64,000 bases of DNA from Gemmatimonadota bacterium. GTDB lineage: Bacteria; JAAXHH01. The notes beneath the pieces were generated by a model, which saw only the letters and a program-made list of their open reading frames with translations, was not told the origin of the DNA and ran no database searches. The DNA lies in NCBI GenBank assembly GCA_009837395.1, contig VXTP01000006.1, forward strand, positions 124,001 through 188,000, read 5' to 3'. A program made the translations under genes and the position numbers. Shown piece by piece: positions 33,748-43,029 of this stretch. Each line of letters opens with the position of its first letter. Position 1 is the stretch's first letter.

Positions 33748-35139
33748 TTATGCCCTCGACGGCCGGCCGGTCGGCGTTCCCCCAGGCGACCCGGAAGCGC
33801 TGTATTTCCGGAACGCGTTCATTACCTGGGGCGCGAGCCGCAGGGTAGAAGTCATGGTCGGTATCGCCATGAGGGCAAACAGGCCATCGGCGAAGCTGAT
33901 CACCGCGTCGATCGAGGCGACGGAAGCGACCACGACGAAACCCACGTAGGCCGCGTTGTATAGTTTCACATACCTGGCGCCAATCAGATAACTCAGGCAC
34001 TTGGCGCCGTAGTAGGAGTAGGTCAACAGGGTGGTAACGGCGAAGAAGAACACGCACACGGTGAGGACGTACGCGCCGTATCCGGGTATGGCTGCATCGA
34101 AAGCGCTTGCGGTCAGCGTCACCCCGTTGTCCGCAGTCGTCTGCCAGACGCCCGTCATGAGGATCACGAGCGCCGTGCACGTACAGACGATCATCGTATC
34201 GATGACCGGACCCATCATGGCGACCAGGCCCTCGCGGACCGGCTCTCCGGTCTTTGCGGCGCCGTGGGCCAACGCTTCCGTGCCGATGCCGGCCTCGTTG
34301 GAAAAGGCTGCGCGCCTGACCCCGGTGACGATGGTCGTGCCGACCACCCCTCCCGCCACCGCCGCACCGGTGAAGGCGTCCGTCAGGATGAGGGACAGAT
34401 ACCGGGGCACATCGCCCAGATTGTACAGGATGATCCAAAGCGTTGAGACCATGTACAGGACCACCATGGCCGGAACGGCGCGGGAGGCAACTTCGGCAAT
34501 TCGCGTGATCCCGCCGAAAATCACGGTGGCCACGAGACCGGACAGGATCAGCCCGGCGACGAGATCGAATCGAAAGTGGCCGGTTTCGAAGGAAAGGTAC
34601 GGCGCGAACACGACATCCCGGACGATCTGTATCAGTTGGTTGGGCTGCAGGAGCGGGAGGCAGCCGATGACGCCCGCGACGGCGAAGAGGACGGCCAGAG
34701 GTTTCCAGGCGCCCCCCAATCCTTCCGAAATCACGTACATCGGCCCGCCCTGTATGTGCCCCGCGGTATCTCTTCCCCGGTACATGACGGCCAGCGAGCA
34801 GGTGAAGAACTTGGTCGCCATGCCGACGAACGCGCTGAACCACATCCAGAAGATCGCCCCGGGGCCTCCCGTGGTGATGGCGATGGCCACGCCGGATATG
34901 TTCCCCATGCCGATCGTGGCGGAAAGGGCGCTGACCAGCGCCTTGAAATGGGAGACGTCGCCGGGGTCGTCGGGATCGTCGTACCTGCCGCGTACCAGAT
35001 CGATGGCGTGCTTCACGTAACGGAACGGCGTGAAGCGGCTATAGAGCAGCAGGAGGGCTCCGCCGCCGATGACCAGGTAGAATACGTAGGACCAGGCCAG
35101 ATCGGAAAAGGCGACCACGTAAGGTTCTATGAAGTCCAT
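33748..35139 (-). CDS. AGCS-family sodium:alanine/amino-acid symporter
   Basis: A 463-residue inner-membrane transporter of the alanine-or-glycine:cation symporter family. Signature segments are the SALSATIGMGNISGVAIAIT block, GPGAIFWMWFSAFVGMATKF, the LAVMYRG loop, GVRRAAFSNEAGIGTEALAHGAAKT and DTMIVCTCTALVILMTGVW. About ten hydrophobic helices are visible. ATG 35139 has a weak ribosome site. It is 55 bases downstream of the HalD/ArpA-like oxygenase gene on the same strand, so the two probably serve the same amino acid. Confidence 0.92.
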   Translation of the reverse strand: MDFIEPYVVAFSDLAWSYVFYLVIGGGALLLLYSRFTPFRYVKHAIDLVRGRYDDPDDPGDVSHFKALVSALSATIGMGNISGVAIAITTGGPGAIFWMWFSAFVGMATKFFTCSLAVMYRGRDTAGHIQGGPMYVISEGLGGAWKPLAVLFAVAGVIGCLPLLQPNQLIQIVRDVVFAPYLSFETGHFRFDLVAGLILSGLVATVIFGGITRIAEVASRAVPAMVVLYMVSTLWIILYNLGDVPRYLSLILTDAFTGAAVAGGVVGTTIVTGVRRAAFSNEAGIGTEALAHGAAKTGEPVREGLVAMMGPVIDTMIVCTCTALVILMTGVWQTTADNGVTLTASAFDAAIPGYGAYVLTVCVFFFAVTTLLTYSYYGAKCLSYLIGARYVKLYNAAYVGFVVVASVASIDAVISFADGLFALMAIPTMTSTLRLAPQVMNAFRKYSASGSPGGTPTGRPSRA

Positions 35140-35194
35140 GCCAGGTTTTCGGTCTTGAGCGACACTACAGGCGTTACGCTTGATGCACGCGGGA

Positions 35195-36022
35195 TCAGCC
35201 CGTAGGCGTATCCTGCCTGAAGCTGCGCACCATCTCGATATAGTCGCGGGAGAATAACTGGTCCGGACGCTTGTCGTAGCTGAAGATCGCGATGATCCGT
35301 GGCCGTTTCGTCGGACCGACCGGTGACACCCGGTGCAGGGCGTACTTGCCGTTGAACAGCACCAGCGTTCCCGGCCGGATGTCCGTGCGGCGAACGCGTT
35401 TTCCAGGTGATTCGAAGAAGGCGCGCACGTCGTCGTAATGCTCGTCGTGGTCCGCTCTGAGGTCCGGTACGTATTCGAATGCCCCGCCGGAATCGGGCGC
35501 CTGGATCAACAGCGTGATATTGCCGTTATTGGAATCGAAGTGCCACCCGTTGCTGTCTCCCTCGTGCGCGATCTGCAAGGTCAGGGCGAGATGGGGACAG
35601 GCGCTCGTATACAGGGTATCGAACCCGAACATCCTTCGCACGAATTCGGTCAGGGCCGGCCAGTGGAATACGCTGCGCACGAGACTGTCGTTGGGGATCT
35701 GGTAGTTGAGGACCTGCCGGTAACGGTTGATATGCTCGATGGTCCGGGGATGGCCGGCGGGCCAGGTCCGGTCGACGTAGTCGTTGCCCTCGTAGCTGGT
35801 GCGCGGCCGGTCGTAGTAGTAGCCAAGCGGGATCAAGGCGCTGGTCTCCCGCACCATGCCGGCCACCGTGCGCGGATTCAAAAATCCTTCGAGTACGCAG
35901 ATGGATTGTTCCTCTAGCCCGGATTGGCAGGATGCGAGGAATGCCTGGCCGTCGCGGCTGTCGAGGTCCTCCAGCGGGTACCGGTCGACATCCACCAGGG
36001 TGGCGGGACTTGCGGGTTTCAC
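35195..36022 (-). CDS. HalD/ArpA-like Fe/2-oxoglutarate oxygenase (H-F-D motif)
   Basis: A 275-residue 2-oxoglutarate/iron enzyme resembling the ArpA/HalD/BesD group, which modifies free amino acids. GWHFDSNNGNITLLIQ carries H161 and D163, YALHRVSPV carries H230, and the PRIIAIFSYD block the Arg at 242. Because Asp163 is present, a hydroxylase is expected; true amino-acid halogenases of this group have Gly there. Its ATG overlaps the stop of the unknown 295-residue gene by four bases (ATGA), showing tight coupling. An amino-acid symporter follows. Substrate identity is not determinable. Confidence 0.82.
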   Translation of the reverse strand: MKPASPATLVDVDRYPLEDLDSRDGQAFLASCQSGLEEQSICVLEGFLNPRTVAGMVRETSALIPLGYYYDRPRTSYEGNDYVDRTWPAGHPRTIEHINRYRQVLNYQIPNDSLVRSVFHWPALTEFVRRMFGFDTLYTSACPHLALTLQIAHEGDSNGWHFDSNNGNITLLIQAPDSGGAFEYVPDLRADHDEHYDDVRAFFESPGKRVRRTDIRPGTLVLFNGKYALHRVSPVGPTKRPRIIAIFSYDKRPDQLFSRDYIEMVRSFRQDTPTG

Positions 36023-36906
36023 AGGCTGCGGATCTCCCAGAGTTCCACCACCAATTCCGAAGGATATCCGATGGGATCGAAGTCGTCCGTCTCCCTCGCG
36101 TCGTATCCCACTTCGCCGAACAGGTTCTCGATGGTCCGGGAAGAATGATGCTGCGCTTCCCCGATCGTGTGGTAGAGGTAGACCGCGGAAGGCAGTATGA
36201 CGGGATAGCCCATCTCGTACAGCGCGTGGGCCAGCCGACCACTCTGCAGACGGGAGACGACTTCATCGCCATGCTGGATGATTCGGGTATCTCCCTGCTC
36301 GACGTCCACGTCGAATCGGAAGGCGAAATGACTGCGGAGATAGCCCTGATCGTGCAGGAAACGGCCGACGCGGTCGATGGCGGCGGACAACCGTTCGAGC
36401 TGGCCCGGCGTGTTCAGGCCGTCGGGCAGGTCCAGCGTGAGGTGGCGGTTCAGGCGGTCGAAGAACAACTTGCCCACCCGGATGGTAAACAGCCGGCGTT
36501 CCCGTTCCAGGCCCTCATCGAAACGTTCCGGATGCCTTTCGATGTGCCGGAAGGCCGACCTGTAGAATGCATAGGAAAGGGCGTCGAATTCACCCGACTG
36601 CAACGCCGTTTCTCCGTCCGGTTGAACGAAGGCTTCCACCAACCCCTGCCTGGACGGCCTGCCGTAGACCGTCCGGATGTACCTTTCGGCGCTTTCCCGG
36701 ACCTCGTTCAGCGTGCCGCTGTCGGGGTCCAGCGTGCCGCTGTCGGGGTCCAGCGTGCCGCTGTCGGGGTCCAGCGCTTTCCACTCGCTGACGATGGCAT
36801 CGGACATGAACGCGGTGAACGCGCTGCCTACCGGCCACCAGTCGGCGTATTCGGGAAACGGCCTTTCCCCGACGACCTGTTCAAGTGTCTTTTCCGTCAT
36901 TTGCAT
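36019..36906 (-). CDS. Unknown protein coupled to the HalD/ArpA-like oxygenase
   Basis: A 295-residue soluble protein I do not recognise. It is helical and charged in the middle (ALSYAFYRSAFRHIERHPER; RRLFTIRVGKLFFDRLNRH), then has a beta-rich part (HFAFRFDVDVEQGDTRIIQHG) and an aromatic C-terminus. Three exact copies of a seven-residue unit L-D-P-D-S-G-T sit near residues 45-65. No signal peptide, membrane segment or known catalytic signature is seen. The stop overlaps the oxygenase start, so the proteins are made in equal amounts and may form a complex or act in sequence on one substrate. Confidence 0.75.
   Translation of the reverse strand: MQMTEKTLEQVVGERPFPEYADWWPVGSAFTAFMSDAIVSEWKALDPDSGTLDPDSGTLDPDSGTLNEVRESAERYIRTVYGRPSRQGLVEAFVQPDGETALQSGEFDALSYAFYRSAFRHIERHPERFDEGLERERRLFTIRVGKLFFDRLNRHLTLDLPDGLNTPGQLERLSAAIDRVGRFLHDQGYLRSHFAFRFDVDVEQGDTRIIQHGDEVVSRLQSGRLAHALYEMGYPVILPSAVYLYHTIGEAQHHSSRTIENLFGEVGYDARETDDFDPIGYPSELVVELWEIRSL
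36709..36771. repeat. Three exact 21-bp tandem repeats within the unknown gene
   Basis: Three identical 21-base units beginning CAGCGTGCCGCTGTCGGGG follow one another, with part of a fourth. On the coding strand each encodes L-D-P-D-S-G-T. Perfect identity at the DNA level indicates recent expansion. Confidence 0.9.
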
Positions 36907-36940
36907 GCAGCGTGCGCTTCCCGGGATGCAGCGGCGCCGG

Positions 36941-39175
36941 TTATCCCGATCTGTTCAGAAAAGTCTCCACCTGGGGGAGCAGCATGGGGTCCTCGGAGAG
37001 ACGAATGTACTCACGCAGTGCATCCCGAGCCTGCTCGAAATCGCCGATCCGGAAGTAAGCGATACCCAGGCGAAAATGCCCGGCGCCAAGTTCCGGGGCG
37101 AGGCGGACGACTTCCCGGTAGCTCCGAATGGCCTGATGGTATCGACGAAGCGTATCATTGACAAGGCCAATATTGAAATGCGCGGTCGTAAACCGCGGTC
37201 GCAGTGCCACGGCCTGGTCCAGGGCGTGCAACACCCGTCCCGCGGCCTCGGTCTTCGTACGCATCGCCGTCAGCGCGTCCAACGGAGCGGTACCGTCCTG
37301 TTCGCCGGCCAGGCGTACCGCACCCTCCCATGCTACGAGCGCCGACTCGAAATCGCCGCCGGAAACCCTCGCGATGGCCAGGATGGCGTTGGGCAGCGGA
37401 TCCGCGGTTCCCGGGTCAATCGCTTTCTCGGCCGCTGTCGCCGCCTCCTCCCACTTCCCCTGGGCCAGCAACACGGCGGCCACGGCCAGCCGCGCCGCGT
37501 TCCAATCCGGCCGCGCCGCAAGGGACGCCCGGAAGTGTGAAAGCGCGGACTCAAGATCGTACCCGTAGGCGGCTTCGACCCCGTCCCGGTACGCCGAACG
37601 CGCTTCACCGCCCACGCCGGAGGAACGGGCGGCCACCCGCCGGAGCGGCATCCAGTCGAAGCCCACGCGGGCCGAGGGATCACGGCCCGCCCATCGGGCC
37701 GCGAGTCCGCGCCAGGTCTCGATCACGTCATCCACAACGGCGTCCCGGCTGTAGGAGAGTGCGAGGTTATTGTAGGCTTCCGGGAAATCCTCGCGTAGCG
37801 CGATAGCCCGGTTGAACTGTTCGCTGGCCTCTTCATTCTTCCCCTGTCTTAGATAGACGATGCCGAGGTTGTTGTGGACCTCGGCGATGCCAACTTCGGC
37901 GCGGATGACCTTCCTGAATTCCTCGACCGCTTCGTCCAGCCTGCCCGCCTCTGCGTACAGCAGTCCGAGGTTGGTACGGGCGTCATAGAAACGGTCGTTC
38001 AACGCGAGCGCCTTCCCGTAGGCGTCCATGGCGTCTTCGGTCCGGTCCAGGTTGGCATACATGGTGCCCAGGTTGTTGTAGGCTTCGAAGAACTGCTCAT
38101 CGACGGCGATCGCCGTTTCATAGGCGTCGACCGCCTCCGCGTGGCGGTCCTGAAGTGCGTAGATGTTTCCGATGTAAAGATGCGCCTCCGCAAGCCCGGG
38201 GTCCTCGGCCAGGGCCTGCTCGAAAGCCTGCTTCGCCTCCACGTAAGCGCCCTGTTCGTAATAGGTCAACCCCCGTACATGCACATAGGGCGGCGTCCGG
38301 CGTCCCTGCCGGCTGCCGGGAGACGGAGGGCCGCCCATCCTCCCGAACCTGGCGCGGTAGGCCGTGATGCTCTGGGTCTTCGACCGGTCCACGGCGCTTA
38401 CGGTACTGCCTTCCAGTGCGCTCTCGAGCCGCCTGTCCAACACGGGGTTATCCGCCAGTAACCTGAACGCCTCGTCGTATCTCCCCGTCCTGGAGTAGAC
38501 CAGCGCCATATTGTACCTGGCCACGGCGTGCGTGGAATCCTGTGCCAACGTCCGGTGATACGACGCTTCGGCCTCGTCCAGCCGTCCCTGGCGGAAGTAT
38601 ATGTTGCCGACCCCGGTCAGCATGGCCACGTCATCGGGTGCGAAGACCAGCGCTTCCTCGTACGCGTCCAGCGCCTGGTCGTACGAACCGGACAGTTCGC
38701 TGGACCGGCCCAGGCCCATCAGGGCGTTCCGGAGTTGATAGCGGTTTTCCTCCGGCAGGCCGCGGGCGATATCGACGGCCGCGCCATAGGCTCTCGCCGC
38801 TCCTTCGTGGTTCCCCTTGCGGGTATAGATCGCGCCCAGGTTGAGCCGCCAGTTGATTTCGTCGGGCGAAAGAACGACGGACTGCAGCGCTTCCCGCAAC
38901 GCCTCGTCGTATCTGCCCAGGTAGTAGTAGGCCACGCTCAGGTTTCCGAAGGCCTCGGAGTCCGTCAGGTCCAGGGCCAGCGCCCGGCGGTAGTAGGCGA
39001 TGGCGCCTTCGTAGTCGCCTTCGTTCATCAAGGCGAGACCGGATGCTTTCACGCTCGCGCTATCGGCGTCGTCGGTTATGGTTCTCGTCGCAACTGCACC
39101 CGCACAGCCCGATGACGCCCAATGGAGGCAGACGGCGGCCGCTCCGAGGCAGATTATCGTCCTGAAGGCACTCAT
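36941..39175 (-). CDS. Large TPR-repeat lipoprotein
   Basis: A 744-residue protein with an N-terminal signal and probable lipid-attachment Cys (SSGC near residue 23), then roughly a dozen or more tetratricopeptide repeats, for example GDYEGAIAYYRRALALD, GRYDEALREALQSVVLSPDE, GSYDQALDAYEEALVFAPDD and GAYVEAKQAFEQALAEDPG. TPRs are scaffolds for protein complexes. ATG 39175 is six bases after GGAG; longer readings of the frame lack a signal sequence. It is divergent from recA and 34 bases upstream of the unknown gene, so it may head that operon. Confidence 0.88.
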   Translation of the reverse strand: MSAFRTIICLGAAAVCLHWASSGCAGAVATRTITDDADSASVKASGLALMNEGDYEGAIAYYRRALALDLTDSEAFGNLSVAYYYLGRYDEALREALQSVVLSPDEINWRLNLGAIYTRKGNHEGAARAYGAAVDIARGLPEENRYQLRNALMGLGRSSELSGSYDQALDAYEEALVFAPDDVAMLTGVGNIYFRQGRLDEAEASYHRTLAQDSTHAVARYNMALVYSRTGRYDEAFRLLADNPVLDRRLESALEGSTVSAVDRSKTQSITAYRARFGRMGGPPSPGSRQGRRTPPYVHVRGLTYYEQGAYVEAKQAFEQALAEDPGLAEAHLYIGNIYALQDRHAEAVDAYETAIAVDEQFFEAYNNLGTMYANLDRTEDAMDAYGKALALNDRFYDARTNLGLLYAEAGRLDEAVEEFRKVIRAEVGIAEVHNNLGIVYLRQGKNEEASEQFNRAIALREDFPEAYNNLALSYSRDAVVDDVIETWRGLAARWAGRDPSARVGFDWMPLRRVAARSSGVGGEARSAYRDGVEAAYGYDLESALSHFRASLAARPDWNAARLAVAAVLLAQGKWEEAATAAEKAIDPGTADPLPNAILAIARVSGGDFESALVAWEGAVRLAGEQDGTAPLDALTAMRTKTEAAGRVLHALDQAVALRPRFTTAHFNIGLVNDTLRRYHQAIRSYREVVRLAPELGAGHFRLGIAYFRIGDFEQARDALREYIRLSEDPMLLPQVETFLNRSG

Positions 39176-39476
39176 TTCACGCTCCGCTCTAGTCGACTGG
39201 TCCAGCGGTGGCAACGGGGGTATATAATCACAATATACGGCTTTCGAAGCCCTTTCTCTCCCGTTTTTTTCCATGCGCATGGCGACAGGCCGGATCGGCG
39301 CGAAATTACTTTACTTTCAGGTCGTTCGGGAATACTTTTTTCCCAAGATTCCTCACCCGGTTTACGACCATTTCATTTAGTCAAACGAAATTCGCTTGAC
39401 ACTACACAAATGTTTGGCATATTGGACAGGTATGCCAAAAAACGTTCACTTGCATCAACGAGGGGAGATCGCGGAC
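39176..39476. other. Divergent intergenic region, TPR gene / recA
   Basis: About 300 bases holding control signals for both genes. On the plus side it carries the candidate recA promoter. On the minus side an AT-rich patch (TATATAATCACAATATA near 39222) could supply the TPR-gene -10, but no matching -35 was found. No SOS box of the E. coli (CTGT-N8-ACAG) or Gram-positive (GAAC-N4-GTTC) type is evident. Confidence 0.45.
39396..39423 (+). promoter_or_regulatory. Candidate recA promoter
   Basis: TTGACA at 39396-39401 is followed after 16 bases by CATATT at 39418-39423 (or ATATTG one base later). The start codon is about 55 bases downstream. The surrounding AATTCGCTTGAC-like context is also found upstream of the Gfo/Idh gene near 10471. 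Confidence 0.5.
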
Positions 39477-40556
39477 ATGAACGATAACGATCCGGGAAGG
39501 GAGAAGGCGCTGAGCGGCGCCATCTCGCAGATAGAACGGCAGTTCGGGAAGGGATCCATCATCAGGATGGGAGACGAGAACCCCCAGCTGTCCGTCGAGT
39601 CCATACCAACGGGGTCCCTGACCCTGGATCTGGCGTTGGGCATCGGCGGCGTGCCCCGTGGGCGCGTGGTGGAGATCTACGGAAACGAGTCCTCCGGCAA
39701 GACCACGCTGGCCAAGCACATCGTGGCCGAGGCGCAGAAACTGGGCGGGATGGCCGCCTTCATCGACGCGGAACACGCGCTGGACATCCGCTATGCGCGG
39801 GCCCTCGGCGTGGACATGGACAAACTGCTCATCCATCAGCCGGATACGGGTGAGCAGGCCCTCGACGTGGCCGAGATCCTGGTCCGCAGCGGCGGCGTGG
39901 ACGTGATCGTCATCGACTCGGTCGCCGCGCTGGTCCCGAGGGCCGAAATAGAAGGAGAAATGGGTGATTCCCATGTCGGCCTGCAGGCCCGCCTGATGTC
40001 GCAGGCGCTGCGGAAGCTGACCTCGGTGATCAACCGGTCCAGGACCTGCCTGGTCTTCATCAACCAGATCCGCCAGAAAATCGGGGTAATGTACGGCAAT
40101 CCGGAAACGACGACCGGAGGGCTGGCCCTGAAGTTCTATTCCTCGGTCCGGATCGAGGTACGCAGGATCGGGAACATCAAGGGGGACGACGCCTCGGCGG
40201 GCATCCAGGTACGGGGTACCGTGAAGAAGAACAAGCTGGCGGCGCCCTTTCGCGAGGCGCAGTTCGATATCATCTACGGGGAAGGGATCTCCAAAGAGAG
40301 CGACCTGATCGAACTCGGGGTCAATAACGGCATCATAGAAAAGAGCGGGACCTGGTTTTCCTACAATGACGAAAGGCTCGGGCAGGGCCGCGAGAACGTG
40401 CGGCAGTTGCTCAGGGAACAGCGGGATCTCGCCGGGGAGATCGAAAAGAAAGTCCGTGCGATATTCGCGCCTCCGGGCCAGGACGAATCCGTCGAAAACA
40501 ACGGAGTCGCCGGGAAACCGGCCACCCGTCCCGAACCCGCGGCGAAGCGGCGCTGA
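39477..40556 (+). CDS. recA: Recombinase RecA
   Basis: The DNA strand-exchange and SOS co-protease ATPase, ~359 residues. [18 protein letters not shown] holds the Walker A motif, [11 protein letters not shown] and [20 protein letters not shown] the Walker B region, [20 protein letters not shown] the L2 loop region, and the C-terminal domain follows. Start ATG 39477 gives the standard N-terminus ([20 protein letters not shown]); an in-frame ATG 45 bases upstream would add an atypical tail. A 12-bp hairpin separates its end from mutY, which converges on it. Confidence 0.97.
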   Translation: MNDNDPGREKALSGAISQIERQFGKGSIIRMGDENPQLSVESIPTGSLTLDLALGIGGVPRGRVVEIYGNESSGKTTLAKHIVAEAQKLGGMAAFIDAEHALDIRYARALGVDMDKLLIHQPDTGEQALDVAEILVRSGGVDVIVIDSVAALVPRAEIEGEMGDSHVGLQARLMSQALRKLTSVINRSRTCLVFINQIRQKIGVMYGNPETTTGGLALKFYSSVRIEVRRIGNIKGDDASAGIQVRGTVKKNKLAAPFREAQFDIIYGEGISKESDLIELGVNNGIIEKSGTWFSYNDERLGQGRENVRQLLREQRDLAGEIEKKVRAIFAPPGQDESVENNGVAGKPATRPEPAAKRR

Positions 40557-40583
40557 AACGGCGGTGGTGCCAGGCAGTAGACC

Positions 40584-40614
40584 GCGCCGGATGGGGCCAG
40601 TACCCGTCCGGCGC
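40584..40614. terminator. Strong hairpin between convergent recA and mutY
   Basis: GCGCCGGATGGG pairs with CCCGTCCGGCGC (12 bp with one G-U) around a seven-base loop. It lies in the 71-base gap between the two stop codons and could stop transcription from both sides. There is no following T-run, so its strength as an intrinsic terminator is uncertain. Confidence 0.6.
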
Positions 40615-40627
40615 GCGCGTCATGCGT

Positions 40628-41758
40628 TTATGTGGAACCGGCAGGCTGACGGTCCTCACGGACCTCCGCCGCGGCTTCGATCAGGCGCTGGTAAGCCCTG
40701 GGGAAAGCGAAACTTCCGAGATCGTCGAACCGAACCCATCGGCATTCGTTTCCGTCGCGATGGCGGGCTACCCCTTCAAGGTGTGAACAGCTGTAACCCT
40801 GCAACGTCATCTCGAAATGGGTAAAGGCATGTCTAAGGGTGGCCACGGCGCGATCGACGCGTATGCCGATCCCCAGCGTGTTCTTAATTTCTTCTGCCAG
40901 AAACTCCTCCCCAACGACCCCTTTACCGACGATTCCACCCGGAAACTCCCACAGTCCGCCCAGCAGTCCGTCCGTCGGCCGCCGGACGATCAGCACCTCG
41001 TCGTTCCGGCCTACGATGCCAGCGGCGACATGATGATGAGGCCGTTGCTTGCGCGGCCGTTTACGCGGCAGCACAGAAGGGTCCGGCAGCGTTTTGCGGG
41101 CTTCGCAGAACGGGTTCACGGGACATGCACCGCAGCGGGGCTTGCGCGGCGTGCAAATCGTGGCGCCCAGTTCCATCATGGCCTGGTTGAAGTCGCCCGC
41201 CCGGCCCCGGGCGAGGAGTCGTCCGGCAAGGCCGTCTATTTTCTTTCTGGCCGCTGAGGAAGCCGGGTTACCGGTCAGGAGGAACAGGCGGCTCAGTACG
41301 CGAACGACATTGCCGTCGACGACCGGACAGTCCTTCCCGAAGGCAATGCTCAATATGGCGGCAGCCGTGTACGGTCCGATGCCCGGCAGGTCCGAGATCC
41401 GCGCGGGATCTTCGGGTATCTGCCCGCCGTGTTCTTCGACAACCCGGCGGGCGGCGCGATGCAGGTTCCTTGCCCTGGCATAGTACCCCATGCCTTCCCA
41501 TGCCTTCAGGACGTCCTCGAGCGGGGCCGTGCCGAGGTGCGCTGCCGTTGGGAAAAGTTCCATGAACCGGTCGTAGTAGGGTCGTACCTGGTCTACCCGC
41601 GTCTGCTGGAGCATGATTTCCGAGACCCAGACCGCGTAGGGGTCACCGGCCCTCCGCCATGGCAAGTCCCGCTGGTGCTCGCCGTACCAGTCGAGCAGGG
41701 CGCGGCGGAACGCGTCGATCTGCCTGGCGTCCAAGGGAAATTCCGATTTCGCCTCCAT
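40628..41758 (-). CDS. mutY: A/G-specific adenine DNA glycosylase
   Basis: Removes adenine mispaired with 8-oxoguanine. The 376-residue protein has the helix-hairpin-helix glycosylase core with catalytic Glu47 (WVSEIMLQQT), DLPGIGPYTAAAILSIAF, Asp148 in CPVVDGNVV, and the 4Fe-4S cluster cysteines at 202, 209, 212 and 218 (spacing C-x6-C-x2-C-x5-C). A C-terminal Nudix-like domain for 8-oxoguanine recognition follows (GLLGGLWEFPGGIVG; HAFTHFEMTLQGY). It is the last gene of a long minus-strand series, 17 bases after the FAD oxidoreductase. Confidence 0.96.
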   Translation of the reverse strand: MEAKSEFPLDARQIDAFRRALLDWYGEHQRDLPWRRAGDPYAVWVSEIMLQQTRVDQVRPYYDRFMELFPTAAHLGTAPLEDVLKAWEGMGYYARARNLHRAARRVVEEHGGQIPEDPARISDLPGIGPYTAAAILSIAFGKDCPVVDGNVVRVLSRLFLLTGNPASSAARKKIDGLAGRLLARGRAGDFNQAMMELGATICTPRKPRCGACPVNPFCEARKTLPDPSVLPRKRPRKQRPHHHVAAGIVGRNDEVLIVRRPTDGLLGGLWEFPGGIVGKGVVGEEFLAEEIKNTLGIGIRVDRAVATLRHAFTHFEMTLQGYSCSHLEGVARHRDGNECRWVRFDDLGSFAFPRAYQRLIEAAAEVREDRQPAGST

Positions 41759-41775
41759 GGTCGAGCGCTTTCCGT

Positions 41776-43026
41776 TCAGTGCCGTCGGGAATGACCGGGC
41801 AGGCTGTATTCTTCGTGGGTGATTCGGGTCCGGTTGTAGGCCTCGGTCTCTCGGGGATCGAACCGGTTCGGCGAGAAGTCCCCGATATCGATCTCGGGTC
41901 GCCCGTCTGCGACATATCCCGCCAGCAATACGCCGGCCGCCGGGTTGTAGGCGAAGCCACCGGAATGGAAGGCGACGCCCACGTACAGCCCCGGGAAGCG
42001 CTCCACGGGTCCGAGCACAGGTTCGCCGTCCGCGGAGAAGGACAGCAGCCCCGCCTTCTCGATATCCCAGCCGGTATGGCCGGCCCTTCCCGGCTGTCCG
42101 GTCAAGCCCGTTCGGCCCGCACGGCCCGCCCCTGGAACGAGCGGAAGCAGGTTTTCCCCCGCGGCCTCGCCGAGTCCGGGCGGCGGGGCAATCGTCGACA
42201 TCTGGAAATCGCGGCCGGGCACACGGAACTCCGGTGCTTCGGGGTTCTCGATGCCCGCCAGCAAGCGCTGTCCGTAATGTGGCCGGATATATCCACCGTA
42301 GGGATTGGCGTTGACCGCCGGAATCCGGACCGGGGCGGGCAACGGCGCCGTTACGTAACGCTGGTGCACGAAGGACTTCAGGGGCAGCTGCAGTCCGATG
42401 GTTTCAAGTACCTTCAGGGTCCATACGTGAACGGTACTCACCACGGCATCGGCTTCGATGCGCCTTCCATCGGCGACGACACCCGCCATGCGTCCCCCAT
42501 CCACGATGAAGTCGGAGACTATGCATCCTTCCCTGATCTCCACGCCCAGGGCGCGGCAACCGTCCGCCAGGGCCGGGAGGTAGTGATCCGGCTCGCTGTA
42601 GCCGCCCAGGGGATCGAAAAGCCCGACCGGCTCACCGGTCAGCGCCAGGTCCGGCCATGCCGCGGCCATCTCGGTCCGGTCCATGATGGTGTATTCCACA
42701 CCCAGGCGGTCGTACAGGGGCAACAGCCGCTCCCGTTCCGGCCAGCTCGCCGCGTCGAACAGGTTCAGGCAACCCACGTCCTGGTACCGATAGCCATCCA
42801 GTTCCCCGGACAGTTCCCTGAACCGGGTCAGGCTGATCTTGCGAGCCAGGACGCCGGTTTTCGACCAAAGCAGTCCGGTAATGATCCCGGCGGCCCGGCT
42901 GCTGGCGCCGTCTCCCACGCGTCCCTTCTCGACGACCGTGACGCTTCCGTACGACTTGCGGGCCAGATGGTAGGCCGTGCTGAGGCCGATCACTCCCGCG
43001 CCGACGATGACGGCCCGTCTGGACAT
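41776..43026 (-). CDS. FAD-dependent oxidoreductase (DAO family, sarcosine/glycine oxidase-like)
   Basis: A 416-residue flavoenzyme. VIVGAGVIGLSTAYHLA is the FAD-binding motif at residues 6-22, VVEKGRVGDGASSRAAGI the next conserved block, and GLYVGVAFHSGGFAYNPAAG the C-terminal FAD contact. It should oxidise a secondary or primary amine such as dimethylglycine, sarcosine or glycine. An insertion near residue 305 is rich in Gly, Arg and Thr (GRAGRTGLTGQPGRAG) and looks like an in-frame repeat expansion. It starts three bases after the stop of the upstream gene. Confidence 0.85.
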   Translation of the reverse strand: MSRRAVIVGAGVIGLSTAYHLARKSYGSVTVVEKGRVGDGASSRAAGIITGLLWSKTGVLARKISLTRFRELSGELDGYRYQDVGCLNLFDAASWPERERLLPLYDRLGVEYTIMDRTEMAAAWPDLALTGEPVGLFDPLGGYSEPDHYLPALADGCRALGVEIREGCIVSDFIVDGGRMAGVVADGRRIEADAVVSTVHVWTLKVLETIGLQLPLKSFVHQRYVTAPLPAPVRIPAVNANPYGGYIRPHYGQRLLAGIENPEAPEFRVPGRDFQMSTIAPPPGLGEAAGENLLPLVPGAGRAGRTGLTGQPGRAGHTGWDIEKAGLLSFSADGEPVLGPVERFPGLYVGVAFHSGGFAYNPAAGVLLAGYVADGRPEIDIGDFSPNRFDPRETEAYNRTRITHEEYSLPGHSRRH

Positions 43027-43029
43027 GGC

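Noticed and set aside
35195-36022. HalD/ArpA-like enzyme as an amino-acid halogenase
   Set aside because: The iron motif is H-F-D; halogenases of this group have Gly in place of the Asp. A hydroxylase is the safer call.
36709-36771. Short regular repeats as a CRISPR array
   Set aside because: The three 21-bp units are contiguous without spacers and lie in frame inside a coding region. No cas genes are present.
39176-39476. SOS box upstream of recA
   Set aside because: Neither the E. coli nor the Gram-positive LexA consensus, nor a close variant, could be found in the region.
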